Shown here piece by piece: positions 35,468 to 44,923 of a DNA stretch of 64,000 nt. Below the pieces are notes generated by a model. The model was not told the DNA's origin and searched no databases. It was given only the letters and a program-made list of their open reading frames with translations. Numbering within the stretch: position 1 is the first letter of the stretch; each line of letters begins with the position of its first letter. The stretch lies in assembly GCA_023450085.1 (NCBI GenBank), contig JAEXHI010000034.1, positions 72,010 to 136,009 of the forward strand. Reading direction: 5' to 3'. The DNA is from Bacteroidota bacterium. GTDB taxonomy: Bacteria; Bacteroidota; Bacteroidia; Sphingobacteriales; Sphingobacteriaceae. The translations under genes were made by a program, and so were the position numbers.

Positions 35468-36814
35468 TTACAACTGTTGCCTTGCTTTAATGGCCAGATA
35501 CCTATTGATCACGTTAACGGTTAGATTTTGCGGTGCAGTGAGTAGTGTTAAAATACCGTGCTTGCTCAGCTCTTTTACCATTAAGCGTTTTTCGTAAGCA
35601 AATTTTTCGGCAATGGTTTTAATATAAATCCCTTCCACATCTTTGGCCTGGTCATCACTCAAAGTTCTAAGTGTGGTATTTTCAAAAAACACCACCAATA
35701 ATAAGTGATATTTCGCAATTCGTTTGAGGTAAGGCAGCTGTCTTTCTAATGCCGACATACTTTCGAAATTGGTGAAGAAAACTACCAAGCTGCGTTGTTT
35801 TAACGCCGAACGTAAGCTTACAAAAAGTGCTTCCATATCTGTTTCCAGATAACGGGTTTTCTCCTTGTATAGCACCTCCATTATTTTATTCAACTGTGTT
35901 GGACGCCTATCGGCCAATACCACATTTTTGGTTTTCTCGGCAATGGTAATCAACCCCGCCTTATCTTGCTTAATTAATGCCACACTTGATAAAATCAAAC
36001 TGGCATTGATGGCATAATCCAACAAACTCATTCCTTCAAAAGGCATTTTCATTGCCCTAGATTTGTCGATGACGCAGTAGATATGCTGTGAACGCTCCTC
36101 AGTGTAGGTATTCACCATAAAATCGGACTTACGAGCAGTTGCTTTCCAGTTGATGGTTCTAAAATCATCACCAGCTACGTAGTTTTTAACTTGGTCAAAC
36201 TCCATACTGTGTCCTACCCTTCTAATTTTCTTAATGCCAACATCGGTTAAACGGTTGGAAATGGCCATCAGCTCATACTCTCTGAGTTTGAGGAAAGAAG
36301 GATATACAGGCACCATTTCTGCGCCGGCCACATTAAACCTCCTACTCACCAAACCCAATGGCGATTTCACAAACAGACGTGTAAAACCAAAATTGTATTG
36401 ACCACGCTTGGTTGGACGTAAAAAGTAGCTAATGATTTTTTGCTCCCGCGATTTTAAGGTGGTGTTAAACCATAAATCTCGTTTTTGAAACTGAAAAGGG
36501 ATTTCATCAATAATTCCAATCGTTACTTGAAAAGGATAAAAGTTTTCGAGATAGATTTTAAGTTCGTTATCATCGCCGTTACTTAATCTTTCTGGCACAT
36601 CCCTTCTCAAAAAAGCTGCTTTTTTAGACGAATGAAGTAAGTAAACATCAATTAAGATCAACAATAGTAAAACACCAGAAGCGATGTAAGGTAAATCACC
36701 CAAAACGGGTAAAAAGAAGGCAAATAGAAACATGGCCGAGCAAATGCCCAGAGCAATGAATAGCCTGTTTTCTAGAAACAGATCGGTATAGAATTTTCTA
36801 AATAGTTTCTTCAT
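35468..36814 (-). CDS. DUF58-domain protein
   Basis: A 448-residue protein with two membrane helices at the N-terminus (~17-35, ~43-60) and the DUF58 signature DDFRTINWKATARK (216-229) followed by a von Willebrand A-like half (HIYCVIDKSRAM, LLDYAINASL). DUF58 proteins are the usual partners of MoxR ATPases. It is the last gene of the cluster and is 80 bases from moxR. Confidence 0.92.
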   Translation of the reverse strand: MKKLFRKFYTDLFLENRLFIALGICSAMFLFAFFLPVLGDLPYIASGVLLLLILIDVYLLHSSKKAAFLRRDVPERLSNGDDNELKIYLENFYPFQVTIGIIDEIPFQFQKRDLWFNTTLKSREQKIISYFLRPTKRGQYNFGFTRLFVKSPLGLVSRRFNVAGAEMVPVYPSFLKLREYELMAISNRLTDVGIKKIRRVGHSMEFDQVKNYVAGDDFRTINWKATARKSDFMVNTYTEERSQHIYCVIDKSRAMKMPFEGMSLLDYAINASLILSSVALIKQDKAGLITIAEKTKNVVLADRRPTQLNKIMEVLYKEKTRYLETDMEALFVSLRSALKQRSLVVFFTNFESMSALERQLPYLKRIAKYHLLLVVFFENTTLRTLSDDQAKDVEGIYIKTIAEKFAYEKRLMVKELSKHGILTLLTAPQNLTVNVINRYLAIKARQQL

Positions 36815-36894
36815 TATTTTATACGCTTAAAGCTGTAACGTGGTGCTTAATGATACACCTCCTCACTTTGCGCTTTAGGCACTAAGCCTTCCAT

Positions 36895-37872
36895 CTATCT
36901 CGGCACTTCTATCTTTTTAATAATTTGGGCAATGATATCCGTAGTCGTTAGCCCTTCCATTTCTTTTTCTGGGCTCAACATCACCCGGTGTGCCAATACT
37001 GGTGTTGCTACCTTTACAATATCATCTGGTGTTACAAAATCTCTACCCGCCATGGCTGCCATGGCTTTAGCGCTATTGATCATTGCTAAAGATGCTCTTG
37101 GCGATGCTCCCAAATACAAGGACTTATTCTCACGGGTTTCATGTACAATTTGCGCAGCGTAAGCCAACAATTTAGGCTCTACAAACAACGATTTGATCAC
37201 AGCCCTTAAAGCAATGATCTGCTTAACATCCAATACTGGCTTAACATCTTCTAACTGATGCTGGGTATCTTGTTGATGCTGTTGGGTTAAAATTTCTATT
37301 TCCTCTTCTAAGGTGGGATATTTGATTTCAATCTTGAACAAAAAGCGGTCTAGCTGGGCTTCCGGCAAACGATAAGTCCCTTCTTGCTCCACTGGATTTT
37401 GTGTGGCCAACACCATAAAAGGCTCTTCCAGCTTGTAAGTATGCCCATCTACCGTAACTTGACGTTCTTCCATTGCTTCAAACAACGCCGATTGGGTTTT
37501 TGCCGGTGCTCGGTTGATCTCATCCACCAAAATAATATTGCCAAATATTGGACCTTGCCTAAATTGAAATTCCGCAGTTTTTGGACTAAAGACAGCTGTA
37601 CCCAATACATCGGAAGGCATTAAATCTGGCGTAAACTGTATACGAGAGAAAGTAGCATCAATACTTTTTGCCACTAATTTTGCACTTAACGTTTTTGCTA
37701 CGCCGGGTACTCCTTCCAATAGTAAATGTCCATTGGCCAACAAGCCTGCAATGAGCAAATCAATGGTGTTTTGCTGCCCTACAATTATCTTAGATAGTTG
37801 CAGTCTAATTTGTTCTACCGCTTGGCTCAATTGGCTTAAATCGGTACGCTGGTTAAACATCTCTTGTTCCAT
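36895..37872 (-). CDS. MoxR-family AAA+ ATPase
   Basis: A 325-residue AAA+ protein with Walker A GVPGVAKT (54-61), Walker B ILVDEINRAPAKTQ, and sensor 1 FMVLATQNPVEQEGTY. MoxR ATPases act as chaperones for complex assembly together with VWA-domain proteins. The neighbouring DUF58 and DUF4129 genes form the usual partner set. No methanol dehydrogenase genes are near, so the symbol moxR is not applied in that sense. Confidence 0.94.
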   Translation of the reverse strand: MEQEMFNQRTDLSQLSQAVEQIRLQLSKIIVGQQNTIDLLIAGLLANGHLLLEGVPGVAKTLSAKLVAKSIDATFSRIQFTPDLMPSDVLGTAVFSPKTAEFQFRQGPIFGNIILVDEINRAPAKTQSALFEAMEERQVTVDGHTYKLEEPFMVLATQNPVEQEGTYRLPEAQLDRFLFKIEIKYPTLEEEIEILTQQHQQDTQHQLEDVKPVLDVKQIIALRAVIKSLFVEPKLLAYAAQIVHETRENKSLYLGASPRASLAMINSAKAMAAMAGRDFVTPDDIVKVATPVLAHRVMLSPEKEMEGLTTTDIIAQIIKKIEVPR

Positions 37873-37916
37873 GTATGTTCATTTAATAATCTTCAGCCTT
37901 TATAAAGGCAAAAGCT

Positions 37917-39107
37917 TTATTTGTCTAGTTTATAAAATTGTTCTATAAGTTGATTAAACGCAATGAGGTACTGGTCGTCAATCTTGGCTTTTTGATCCCT
38001 TTGATTGAAAGCTAAAATGTAACCCATCAATTGCGAAATTAGTGCTGAATCAACGCCTGTAATATTGATCAAAGTCTCCACAAATTCCTGATCCAGTTCA
38101 GTGGTTTTTATTCTGTATTTATTCCTTAAGTACTCTAGAAAATAACTGATCTTTTTTTCGATGATATCATGATGATTTCGTTGCTGGTAATATACTCTAC
38201 CTATGGTTTGGGCAAATTCTACCGAACTGTTTTTAAGAGGATCCAAAATTGGGATGATTCGTTGCCTACGTTTCATCTCGTACAACACAAATACCACCAA
38301 TCCAAATAAAGCCAAATAGTAAGCCCAACGTAGCGATTCATAACTAAATAGCACCCGCAATACCGATTGGCTATTAACGACTGGCCTGGTATAATACTCA
38401 TCCCATATCAGTGTTTTACTTTGCGGCAAATAAGAAAACACCTTAGCCACATAATTTGCTCCATTTTCGTTCAACAGGCTATAATTAGTAAACAATTGTG
38501 GATTTGGACAAAGTAATAAGGCGCCTTTACCAAAACGATATTGGATAAGATTAGGATGTTCATCGTATTTTCTACCAAGCACTAGTGCTTTGGCAGTATC
38601 TATGCTACTAAAATACTGTGCTGCAATCCCCTTTTCAAAATAATAGTCCATATCACGTTTTAAATATGGCGATGTAAAATTGATAGGGTATTTGGTTTTA
38701 TTTTGCGCATCAAAATTAGAACCAAGTTCAATATTAAGGCTATCAGCCAAGGCACCTTCCATGTGAAAAGCTGCAATTAAAATATAATTGCCGGCCTCCA
38801 TGTATTTTCGCATGGCTTTAAAATCTGACTCGGATACGTCAAGGTTTGATGCGATAATCAAATAGTTCGAACTCCCTTGAGGGAGGCTTCCTAAGGTGTT
38901 ATAAATATTAGTTTGATAAACTTTTTGTACTGTTTTGGGGAATATATCCTTTGTATGCTGGCGTAAGATATAGGTCCCAAAAGGGTTTTTATCTTCAGGC
39001 AAATAGGTGGTAGTCCAATCAATTTCAGCTGGCTTAGTATATTGGGCAATAAGGTATAGCACCAACAAAAGGCCTCCAAATATCATATATCTTTTCAATC
39101 CGTTCAT
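37917..39107 (-). CDS. DUF4350-domain membrane protein
   Basis: A 396-residue protein with an N-terminal helix (~7-22), a periplasmic DUF4350 domain (YLPEDKNPFGTYILRQH and on), and a second helix near 265-285 followed by a cytosolic tail. Its start overlaps the stop of the DUF4129 gene by four bases (ATGA), and it precedes moxR by 44 bases. Family function unknown; it is a regular member of MoxR/DUF58 clusters. Confidence 0.88.
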   Translation of the reverse strand: MNGLKRYMIFGGLLLVLYLIAQYTKPAEIDWTTTYLPEDKNPFGTYILRQHTKDIFPKTVQKVYQTNIYNTLGSLPQGSSNYLIIASNLDVSESDFKAMRKYMEAGNYILIAAFHMEGALADSLNIELGSNFDAQNKTKYPINFTSPYLKRDMDYYFEKGIAAQYFSSIDTAKALVLGRKYDEHPNLIQYRFGKGALLLCPNPQLFTNYSLLNENGANYVAKVFSYLPQSKTLIWDEYYTRPVVNSQSVLRVLFSYESLRWAYYLALFGLVVFVLYEMKRRQRIIPILDPLKNSSVEFAQTIGRVYYQQRNHHDIIEKKISYFLEYLRNKYRIKTTELDQEFVETLINITGVDSALISQLMGYILAFNQRDQKAKIDDQYLIAFNQLIEQFYKLDK

Positions 39108-39865
39108 TTCAAGCCCTCATTAAATTTTTGAAAAGATTGTTGGATATTGGCAAAAGCAGTTTTGTCGACACTGAAATCGCCATACCAAATGTATTCGAAT
39201 TGATTGGTCAAGTGGACAAACTCTTCGTAATCTTTATCTGCTTTCAGCACTTCTTTCACATAAGCAAGATTTGTTTTATTTGGCAACCAATCGATAATGC
39301 CCTTATCACTCAAGCGCTTTAAAGTTTGCAGATAAAGCAAGCGAACCGCAAGCCGGTAGTTACCATTTTGAAGGGTATTCCCAATTTCATCATCAAAGCT
39401 AATTTCATGTATATTTTCTAGGCTTTCATCGTAAGGCACTTCAATGGCTTTGGATTTACCTGCTAACCATTTAAAATCTACGCCAGCTAGTTTAAATATC
39501 ACAAATATGATGACTCCTATACAAACGCCTATTGTTACATATTTTAAAACCGCAGGCCAAACAGATGCCTTTGAACCATTGATCTGTCTTTCTCCAAAAA
39601 GGCTTTCTATCCAATCCCAAAAGCTTCGCCAAAACCTGTCCCACCAACCAAGGTCTTTTGAGTCTTCCTCACCATATTGAAACTCCTTTTCTGCTTTATA
39701 TTTTTGAATAGATTCATTGTCAAATTCATGGAGTTGAGTTTTACTACTGTCTAATTTCAAGGCAATAGTATCTTTAGCTGGCTTCCCAATCACAAATCTT
39801 GGATTCTTCTGCGCTAGCAAATCCATCGAAAAAAACAGCAAAACAGCCAACACCAATATGCGCAT
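39104..39865 (-). CDS. DUF4129-domain protein
   Basis: A 253-residue protein. I chose the ATG at 39865, which gives the signal peptide MRILVLAVLLFFSMDLLA and starts one base after the upstream stop; a longer frame from 39922 would overlap the upstream gene and lose the signal. A helix (~111-130) precedes the C-terminal DUF4129 domain, with NYRLAVRLLYLQTLKRL and the conserved Trp/Tyr region FEYIWYGDFSVD. It belongs to the MoxR cluster. Function unknown. Confidence 0.88.
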   Translation of the reverse strand: MRILVLAVLLFFSMDLLAQKNPRFVIGKPAKDTIALKLDSSKTQLHEFDNESIQKYKAEKEFQYGEEDSKDLGWWDRFWRSFWDWIESLFGERQINGSKASVWPAVLKYVTIGVCIGVIIFVIFKLAGVDFKWLAGKSKAIEVPYDESLENIHEISFDDEIGNTLQNGNYRLAVRLLYLQTLKRLSDKGIIDWLPNKTNLAYVKEVLKADKDYEEFVHLTNQFEYIWYGDFSVDKTAFANIQQSFQKFNEGLK

Positions 39866-39866
39866 A

Positions 39867-40751
39867 CTAATAATCCTCGTCGGGGTGTGACACTGGAGCC
39901 GTTTCAGTTCCAAATGCTTCAATTCTACTCAATAAACCTTGACTTTCTTTTCGTTCAGCCAAATTAGCGTAAATAAGGGCCATTGAAACCATTGGAATAA
40001 TCATAAACACTTGTGACAAACTTTGTGAAATAGAAGTAAAAATCTGATAGCCTTTTAAAACCTGTAAATCTCCTCCAGAAAAAGAACTGATCATCATTAA
40101 AATGTAGGCTGGCGCATAAACAGCCGTCATAAATATAGTGGTGATGATCCCCACTACCAGAAGTGTTGCAAAAGTAACCCACCAATTTTGTTTTACCAAT
40201 GCAAAGGCACGTCCAAAGGCCGTTCCAAAATCTGCATTTTCTAAGATCATGATTGCGAAAAAGATAGAAAATGCAGGGGTTACAAATATGCCTGGGATAA
40301 GACATGCCATTGCGCTGATGATCCAGAGCAAATAAATTAGCATACAACTCCACATTACCCTAAAAAAATAATACTTAAAATAACCCCACACTTCTTCTAC
40401 CGTTGGTGCTACATTACCTTTGGCAATATATAATGCAATAAAACTGAGTATAGCGGTATATGTTGCCGTATAGTTAAGTAACGAGAATACAATTACTAAA
40501 AGGTAGCGCCAACTTGCCATATAGCTCCAAACCCCAAATCCGTCGTAATTTCCAGCTTGGATATTCTCCCGCACATTTGTCATATGCAATTGCATAAAAA
40601 TGTTAGAAATCAATCCACCTAAGATGAAAATCCCGCAAAGAGAGAAGAATGTTTTTAATAACGGCTTTAAATTTTGCTTGATAAACAAAAGCGTCCCAGA
40701 AATTACTCCGTCAAACTCTCTTATTTTCCTAAATTCTATATGCTCTTTCAT
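39867..40751 (-). CDS. Multi-spanning membrane protein of the MoxR cluster
   Basis: A 294-residue protein with about six helices, the clearest around 35-55, 85-110, 135-160, 165-185 and 195-225. It has the glycerophosphodiester-phosphodiesterase-membrane-domain-like pattern of genes often placed beside SpoIIM and DUF4129. The start overlaps the SpoIIM-like stop by one base (TAATG). No catalytic motif is seen; its role may be structural within the cluster. Confidence 0.82.
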   Translation of the reverse strand: MKEHIEFRKIREFDGVISGTLLFIKQNLKPLLKTFFSLCGIFILGGLISNIFMQLHMTNVRENIQAGNYDGFGVWSYMASWRYLLVIVFSLLNYTATYTAILSFIALYIAKGNVAPTVEEVWGYFKYYFFRVMWSCMLIYLLWIISAMACLIPGIFVTPAFSIFFAIMILENADFGTAFGRAFALVKQNWWVTFATLLVVGIITTIFMTAVYAPAYILMMISSFSGGDLQVLKGYQIFTSISQSLSQVFMIIPMVSMALIYANLAERKESQGLLSRIEAFGTETAPVSHPDEDY

Positions 40752-41725
40752 TATAAATTATTTGAATTTGCTTGGGTTTGTGTCACTAATTTTCTAACTA
40801 ATTGATGTGGATAAATGATGACATACCAAACCATAAATGCCAATGAAGTTGCCAGTATCAAAATACTTAACCAAATGGGAATTCCAGTATGTCGAGTAAC
40901 AAAACCTTCAACAAAAGCCGCCAACAATAAAATAGGAACAATGCCAATGGCAATTTTGGTCGCATCTTTTCCGCTTCTTTTAAAAGCCTGTAGGCGAGTG
41001 TAGGTTTTTGGAAAAAGCAGTCCATGCCCCAATACCAAGCCAGCTCCACCTACAACAACAATCGAAAGTATTTCTAAAGTTCCATGTATCCAGATGACCA
41101 AAATAGACTCCATACCTAATCCCTTACTGAAAAAGTAGTATTGAAAAGCGCCCAACATCACACCGTTACGTAATAGATAAAACACTGGTCCGATAGAAAA
41201 CAACACCCCGCTAACAAACATCACAAAGGACACGAAAATATTATTCACCGCGATTTCAAAAAACATCCTGAATTCATTTGTTTGCTTGTACACACCGAAA
41301 GGATCTCCTTTAGCGATATTCTCGTTGGTCATATCTACATATCTATCACTTGTAACCAATCTGATCATCCTGTCATCATATTTGGCCGAAAGTACGCCAA
41401 TGCTTACCGCTAATACAAAAAAGATAAACGAATAGAGAATCTGCTTACGATAAGTATGAAAAAGCAAGGGCAACTCGAATTTCCAATAACTGAAAAACCT
41501 TCCTTTTTCTTCTTTCTTATTCTTATAAATTGCTTGATGCAACACAGACGCCAAACCATTTAGATATGCCGTAGTTTTAGACTTCGGGTAAAAAGTTTTC
41601 GCATAGGCCAAATCGTTGGTGATGTCAACAAAACGCTGGGCAAGTTCATCGGGACTATCTGTGACTAGCGTCTCGTAATTCTTCCACTTTTCAGTATTTT
41701 GCTTAACAAAGAGCGCTTCTTTCAT
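40751..41725 (-). CDS. Stage II sporulation protein M-like membrane protein
   Basis: A 324-residue protein of the SpoIIM family, starting at the ATG at 41725 (MKEALFVKQNTEKW); a longer frame from 41839 has an unlikely N-terminus. About six membrane helices, with FEIAVNNIFVSFVMFVSGV and WIHGTLEILSIVVVGGAGL as family motifs. Bacteroidota do not sporulate, so the name is only a family label. It is the first gene of the SpoIIM/membrane/DUF4129/DUF4350/MoxR/DUF58 operon. Confidence 0.9.
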   Translation of the reverse strand: MKEALFVKQNTEKWKNYETLVTDSPDELAQRFVDITNDLAYAKTFYPKSKTTAYLNGLASVLHQAIYKNKKEEKGRFFSYWKFELPLLFHTYRKQILYSFIFFVLAVSIGVLSAKYDDRMIRLVTSDRYVDMTNENIAKGDPFGVYKQTNEFRMFFEIAVNNIFVSFVMFVSGVLFSIGPVFYLLRNGVMLGAFQYYFFSKGLGMESILVIWIHGTLEILSIVVVGGAGLVLGHGLLFPKTYTRLQAFKRSGKDATKIAIGIVPILLLAAFVEGFVTRHTGIPIWLSILILATSLAFMVWYVIIYPHQLVRKLVTQTQANSNNL

Positions 41726-41909
41726 AGCTAATTTCTGGTTAGATAGATATTTGCTGTTAAAATAAAACAAAATTTCTACCTTCCATAAAAAACATAAGCA
41801 AATTTGGCTTTTGGTTACAGATGACCAGATAAAAACCAACTTGATTTTTGTTGAATTTAAAAATCTGTGTACAGATGGTTAAAATTAGAGACAATTCATG
41901 CTAAAAATT

Positions 41910-41917
41910 TATATTTG
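41910..41917 (+). promoter_or_regulatory. Putative -7 box of the RDD gene
   Basis: TATATTTG fits TAnnTTTG and ends five bases before the ATG at 41923, again predicting a nearly leaderless transcript. Confidence 0.45.
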
Positions 41918-41922
41918 AGCCA

Positions 41923-42663
41923 ATGGAAACCATCAAAATTAACACTAGCCAACACATCGAAATAGATTATCCTGTAGCGGGTTTAGGAGAACGAGTGGCA
42001 GCCTATCTCATCGATTTCGGAATGTTCCTCATTATCTATTTTTTTGCATTGATTGCCCTTGCCATTACAGGCTTAGAAGACAACCTTAACAACAGCACGG
42101 TGGTCATCCTGATTATTATATTTGGGGTTTGCTATGTATTTTATGACTTGCTATGTGAAGTGGTATTTAATGGACAAAGCCTAGGCAAAAAACTGTTAAA
42201 AATAAAGGTGGTGAGCTTAGATGGTGGACAAGCCAGTATTGGACAATATTTCATACGTTGGGTATTTAGAATTGTTGATTTTTCGCTGACTGCTAATTTA
42301 CTGGGATTTATCAGTGTGGCTGTTTCTGACAAAAAACAGCGTATTGGTGATATCGTTGCTGGCACAACACTCATTAAAACCACTCCTGCAACTAAAATGC
42401 AACATATTGCATTTCATCCGGTAGAAGATGAGGAATATACCGCCACCTTTGAAAACGTTACCGTACTAAGTGATAGAGATATAGAACTTATTCATGAAGT
42501 AGTTCAAACTTATTACACCACTCGAAACGCACAGTTGATTTATCAAATGGCAGCAAAAGTTTGTGGGCACCTGGGTGTAACTATTCCAGAAGGGATGAAT
42601 GAAATGCAGTTTTTAAAGACTATTTCCGCCGATTATATTTATTTAACTTCTAGGGCAGTTTAA
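41923..42663 (+). CDS. RDD-family membrane protein
   Basis: A 246-residue protein with an RDD domain (GERVAAYLIDFGMFLIIYF, then GQSLGKKLLKIKVVSLDG and RWVFRIVDF), three or so helices and a C-terminal soluble extension. RDD genes often neighbour SpoIIM/MoxR clusters; here it is divergent from that operon. Function unknown, perhaps transport. Confidence 0.9.
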   Translation: METIKINTSQHIEIDYPVAGLGERVAAYLIDFGMFLIIYFFALIALAITGLEDNLNNSTVVILIIIFGVCYVFYDLLCEVVFNGQSLGKKLLKIKVVSLDGGQASIGQYFIRWVFRIVDFSLTANLLGFISVAVSDKKQRIGDIVAGTTLIKTTPATKMQHIAFHPVEDEEYTATFENVTVLSDRDIELIHEVVQTYYTTRNAQLIYQMAAKVCGHLGVTIPEGMNEMQFLKTISADYIYLTSRAV

Positions 42664-42717
42664 GGACAAGCATAACAACTCACTTAAATGGGCCATACGG
42701 AATAAGGACTTTATTGT

Positions 42718-43326
42718 CTAATTATTTTCCGAAAGCTTATCGGCAATTTGTTGTGCCCACTCCGCATACATTTTACCAGATGGATGCAAACCGTCTGATG
42801 CAATCAGTGTTTGCTTTTTCTGGGCCTGTCTAGAGCCTGGTGTGATATCTACATAACTAACATGCTTAGCTTCGGTTTCTTGTCTATTGATTTCGTTAAA
42901 AGCATCTATTTCATTACTGATACTTTTTAAGTCTCTACCACTTTGTTTAGCAAACTCAGTTACGCCCCAATCAGGAATAGACACTACATATACATTTCTC
43001 TTATTTCCATCAGCAAAATCAATAGCCATTTCTAGTAATTCAGCAAACTCCTTACGATAGGTATCTTGAGAATAACCTCTATATTGATTATTCACTCCAA
43101 TTAGCAAGGTTACCAAGTCAAAAGTATCAGCAATTTTCTCCCCCTGTACAGCATGACGCAATTCATCGGTAGTCCACCCTGTTTTTGCAATAATTTTTGG
43201 TATTGAAAAATCAAAATTCTGAGCTTTTAAAACTTCCACCAATTGATAGGGAAAAGATTCATTTGCTTCTACCGCTTCACCTATGGTATACGAATCGCCA
43301 AGTGCCAAATAAGAAAGTGTTGTCAT
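42718..43326 (-). CDS. SGNH/GDSL-family hydrolase
   Basis: A 202-residue enzyme with the SGNH blocks: GDSYTIGEAVE (nucleophile Ser12), a G in block II, IGVNNQYRG (block III Asn) and DGLHPSGKMY (Asp/His). These are esterases or lipases with varied substrates. No signal peptide is apparent. It follows the DUF2752 gene by 9 bases, so they share a transcript. It is convergent with the RDD gene. Confidence 0.9.
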   Translation of the reverse strand: MTTLSYLALGDSYTIGEAVEANESFPYQLVEVLKAQNFDFSIPKIIAKTGWTTDELRHAVQGEKIADTFDLVTLLIGVNNQYRGYSQDTYRKEFAELLEMAIDFADGNKRNVYVVSIPDWGVTEFAKQSGRDLKSISNEIDAFNEINRQETEAKHVSYVDITPGSRQAQKKQTLIASDGLHPSGKMYAEWAQQIADKLSENN

Positions 43327-43335
43327 GCTAATTGT

Positions 43336-43671
43336 TTAGTGAATATGCTGAAACAGCATCTTGTAAATATAATTGAAGAAGATGAAAAAGCCCGTAACAA
43401 AATACATCACCTTAAGTACCAAAGCATTTTGATTAAGTTTCAATAACCATGTACAGCCCACAGCAATGAAACAGATCAATAGTGGCACAGTTGGTGGATA
43501 AAGCTTAAAGCTCAGCGAAAAGTCGCCTCTCAACAGTGCCAATACCGAGCGCTGAAAACCACAGCCTGGGCAATCAATCCCAAACAAGTACTTGAAAGGA
43601 CAGGGCAATAAAAAAAAGTCCGCCTTGCCTAAAAGTAGCAACGCGGACTGGTATAAATTTAAAAAAAACAA
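43336..43671 (-). CDS. DUF2752 membrane protein
   Basis: A 111-residue protein with the DUF2752 pattern LPCPFKYLFGIDCPGCGFQRS and three probable membrane helices. It starts 5 bases after the DUF5684 gene. A distant paralogue lies at 31370-31678. Function unknown. Confidence 0.87.
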   Translation of the reverse strand: MFFLNLYQSALLLLGKADFFLLPCPFKYLFGIDCPGCGFQRSVLALLRGDFSLSFKLYPPTVPLLICFIAVGCTWLLKLNQNALVLKVMYFVTGFFIFFNYIYKMLFQHIH

Positions 43672-43676
43672 GTTGA

Positions 43677-44138
43677 CTAAGGTTGTTTAAATGGTGGATT
43701 GTTTGGATTGCCAAATGGATCATTACCAAAACCTCCTTGTTGTGCTTCAGCTGCTGATGGGCCAAGGTATTTAGCACTTCCAAATCCTAAAATTGGCCAG
43801 AAGATGAAACCCAACAAAACCAAACCCACTGTAAATCCCTCTTCTTTACCAAAACTTTTACTCATTAGGTTAATCAACCAAATTGAGAAAACTATATTTA
43901 CACAAGGAAGGATACACCACAGCAACCAAATACTTGGCTTGCCCACAATTTCAATCATAATGTAGATATTATAAATTGGGATGATAGCAGCCCAGCCTGG
44001 TTTGCCGGCTTTTTCAAAGGTCTTCCACATTCCAGCTATCGCTACAATTGCAATAGCCAAATAAATAAAAAAGAAAGTTACACCGATACCTGCTAAGATA
44101 CCAATGCCTCCAGAAGAGTAATCAGATGAGTAATCCAT
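43677..44138 (-). CDS. DUF5684-like membrane protein
   Basis: A 153-residue protein with about three or four helices and the pattern AGKPGWAAIIPIYNIYIMIE, typical of DUF5684 and signal-peptidase-associated membrane proteins. The C-terminal tail is rich in Asn, Pro and Gly. It heads a small operon (DUF5684, DUF2752, SGNH hydrolase). Function unknown. Confidence 0.82.
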   Translation of the reverse strand: MDYSSDYSSGGIGILAGIGVTFFFIYLAIAIVAIAGMWKTFEKAGKPGWAAIIPIYNIYIMIEIVGKPSIWLLWCILPCVNIVFSIWLINLMSKSFGKEEGFTVGLVLLGFIFWPILGFGSAKYLGPSAAEAQQGGFGNDPFGNPNNPPFKQP

Positions 44139-44220
44139 ATTTTTAGCTTTTAATTTTAGTTTAGATAAAGATAGTACTTATGCCTAAAAATCAAAATCTT
44201 AGCTAACACTTTTTCGAATA

Positions 44221-44916
44221 CTATTTTAATTCCATCCCAAAAAGCTTGGCAATATGGTTTTTCAATTTTCCTTTCACCTCATCCATATCCAACACTTGGC
44301 CTAATTCACGCTGCATAGAAGTGACGTCTTTGTCATCTATTCCGCAAGGGACAATATTTTTGAAATAACTCAAATCCGTATTTACATTAAAAGCAAAACC
44401 GTGCATGGTTACCCAACGACTACAGCGCACCCCCATGGCACATATTTTACGAGCTTTTTCATTATCTGCATCTAGCCAAACACCTGTATAACCTTCATAG
44501 CGACCAGCTGCAATCCCATAATCGGCCAAGGTCAAAATAATCGCTTCCTCTAAAGTGCGCAGGTACAAATGAATATCGGTAAAGAAATTATCTAAGTCTA
44601 ATATCGGATAACCTACAATTTGTCCTGGACCATGATAGGTAATGTCGCCTCCACGATTAATTTTATAGTAGGTAGCTTCCTTTTCTTTTAAGCCCTGTTC
44701 ATCTAGTAATAGATTTTCTGGATGGCCACTTTTACCTAAGGTGTACACATGTGGATGTTCACAAAAAACGAGATAATTTGGCGTAGGCTCTTGTGTGTTC
44801 TCGGTACGGTTCTTCACTTTCAAGGCAACTGTTTGTTCAAAAACTTGCTCCTGCTTATCCCAAGCTTCTTGATAATCTGTTAAGCCCCAATCAATAAATT
44901 TCACTTTTTTATTCAT
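44221..44916 (-). CDS. lipB: Lipoyl(octanoyl) transferase LipB
   Basis: Transfers octanoyl groups from ACP to the lipoyl domains of dehydrogenase complexes, the first step of lipoate synthesis. The 231 residues show RGGDITYHGPGQ (88-99), the Lys157 of KICAMGVRCSRW, HGFAFNVNTDL and the nucleophile Cys191 in VPCGI. I chose the ATG at 44916; the longer in-frame TTG at 44931 overlaps the upstream gene. It follows the phosphopantetheinyl transferase, which loads ACP, an apt neighbour. Confidence 0.95.
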   Translation of the reverse strand: MNKKVKFIDWGLTDYQEAWDKQEQVFEQTVALKVKNRTENTQEPTPNYLVFCEHPHVYTLGKSGHPENLLLDEQGLKEKEATYYKINRGGDITYHGPGQIVGYPILDLDNFFTDIHLYLRTLEEAIILTLADYGIAAGRYEGYTGVWLDADNEKARKICAMGVRCSRWVTMHGFAFNVNTDLSYFKNIVPCGIDDKDVTSMQRELGQVLDMDEVKGKLKNHIAKLFGMELK

Positions 44917-44923
44917 AGTATCC

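Noticed and set aside
40138..40335. 65-residue plus-strand ORF
   Set aside because: Antisense to a well-supported membrane protein in the MoxR operon.
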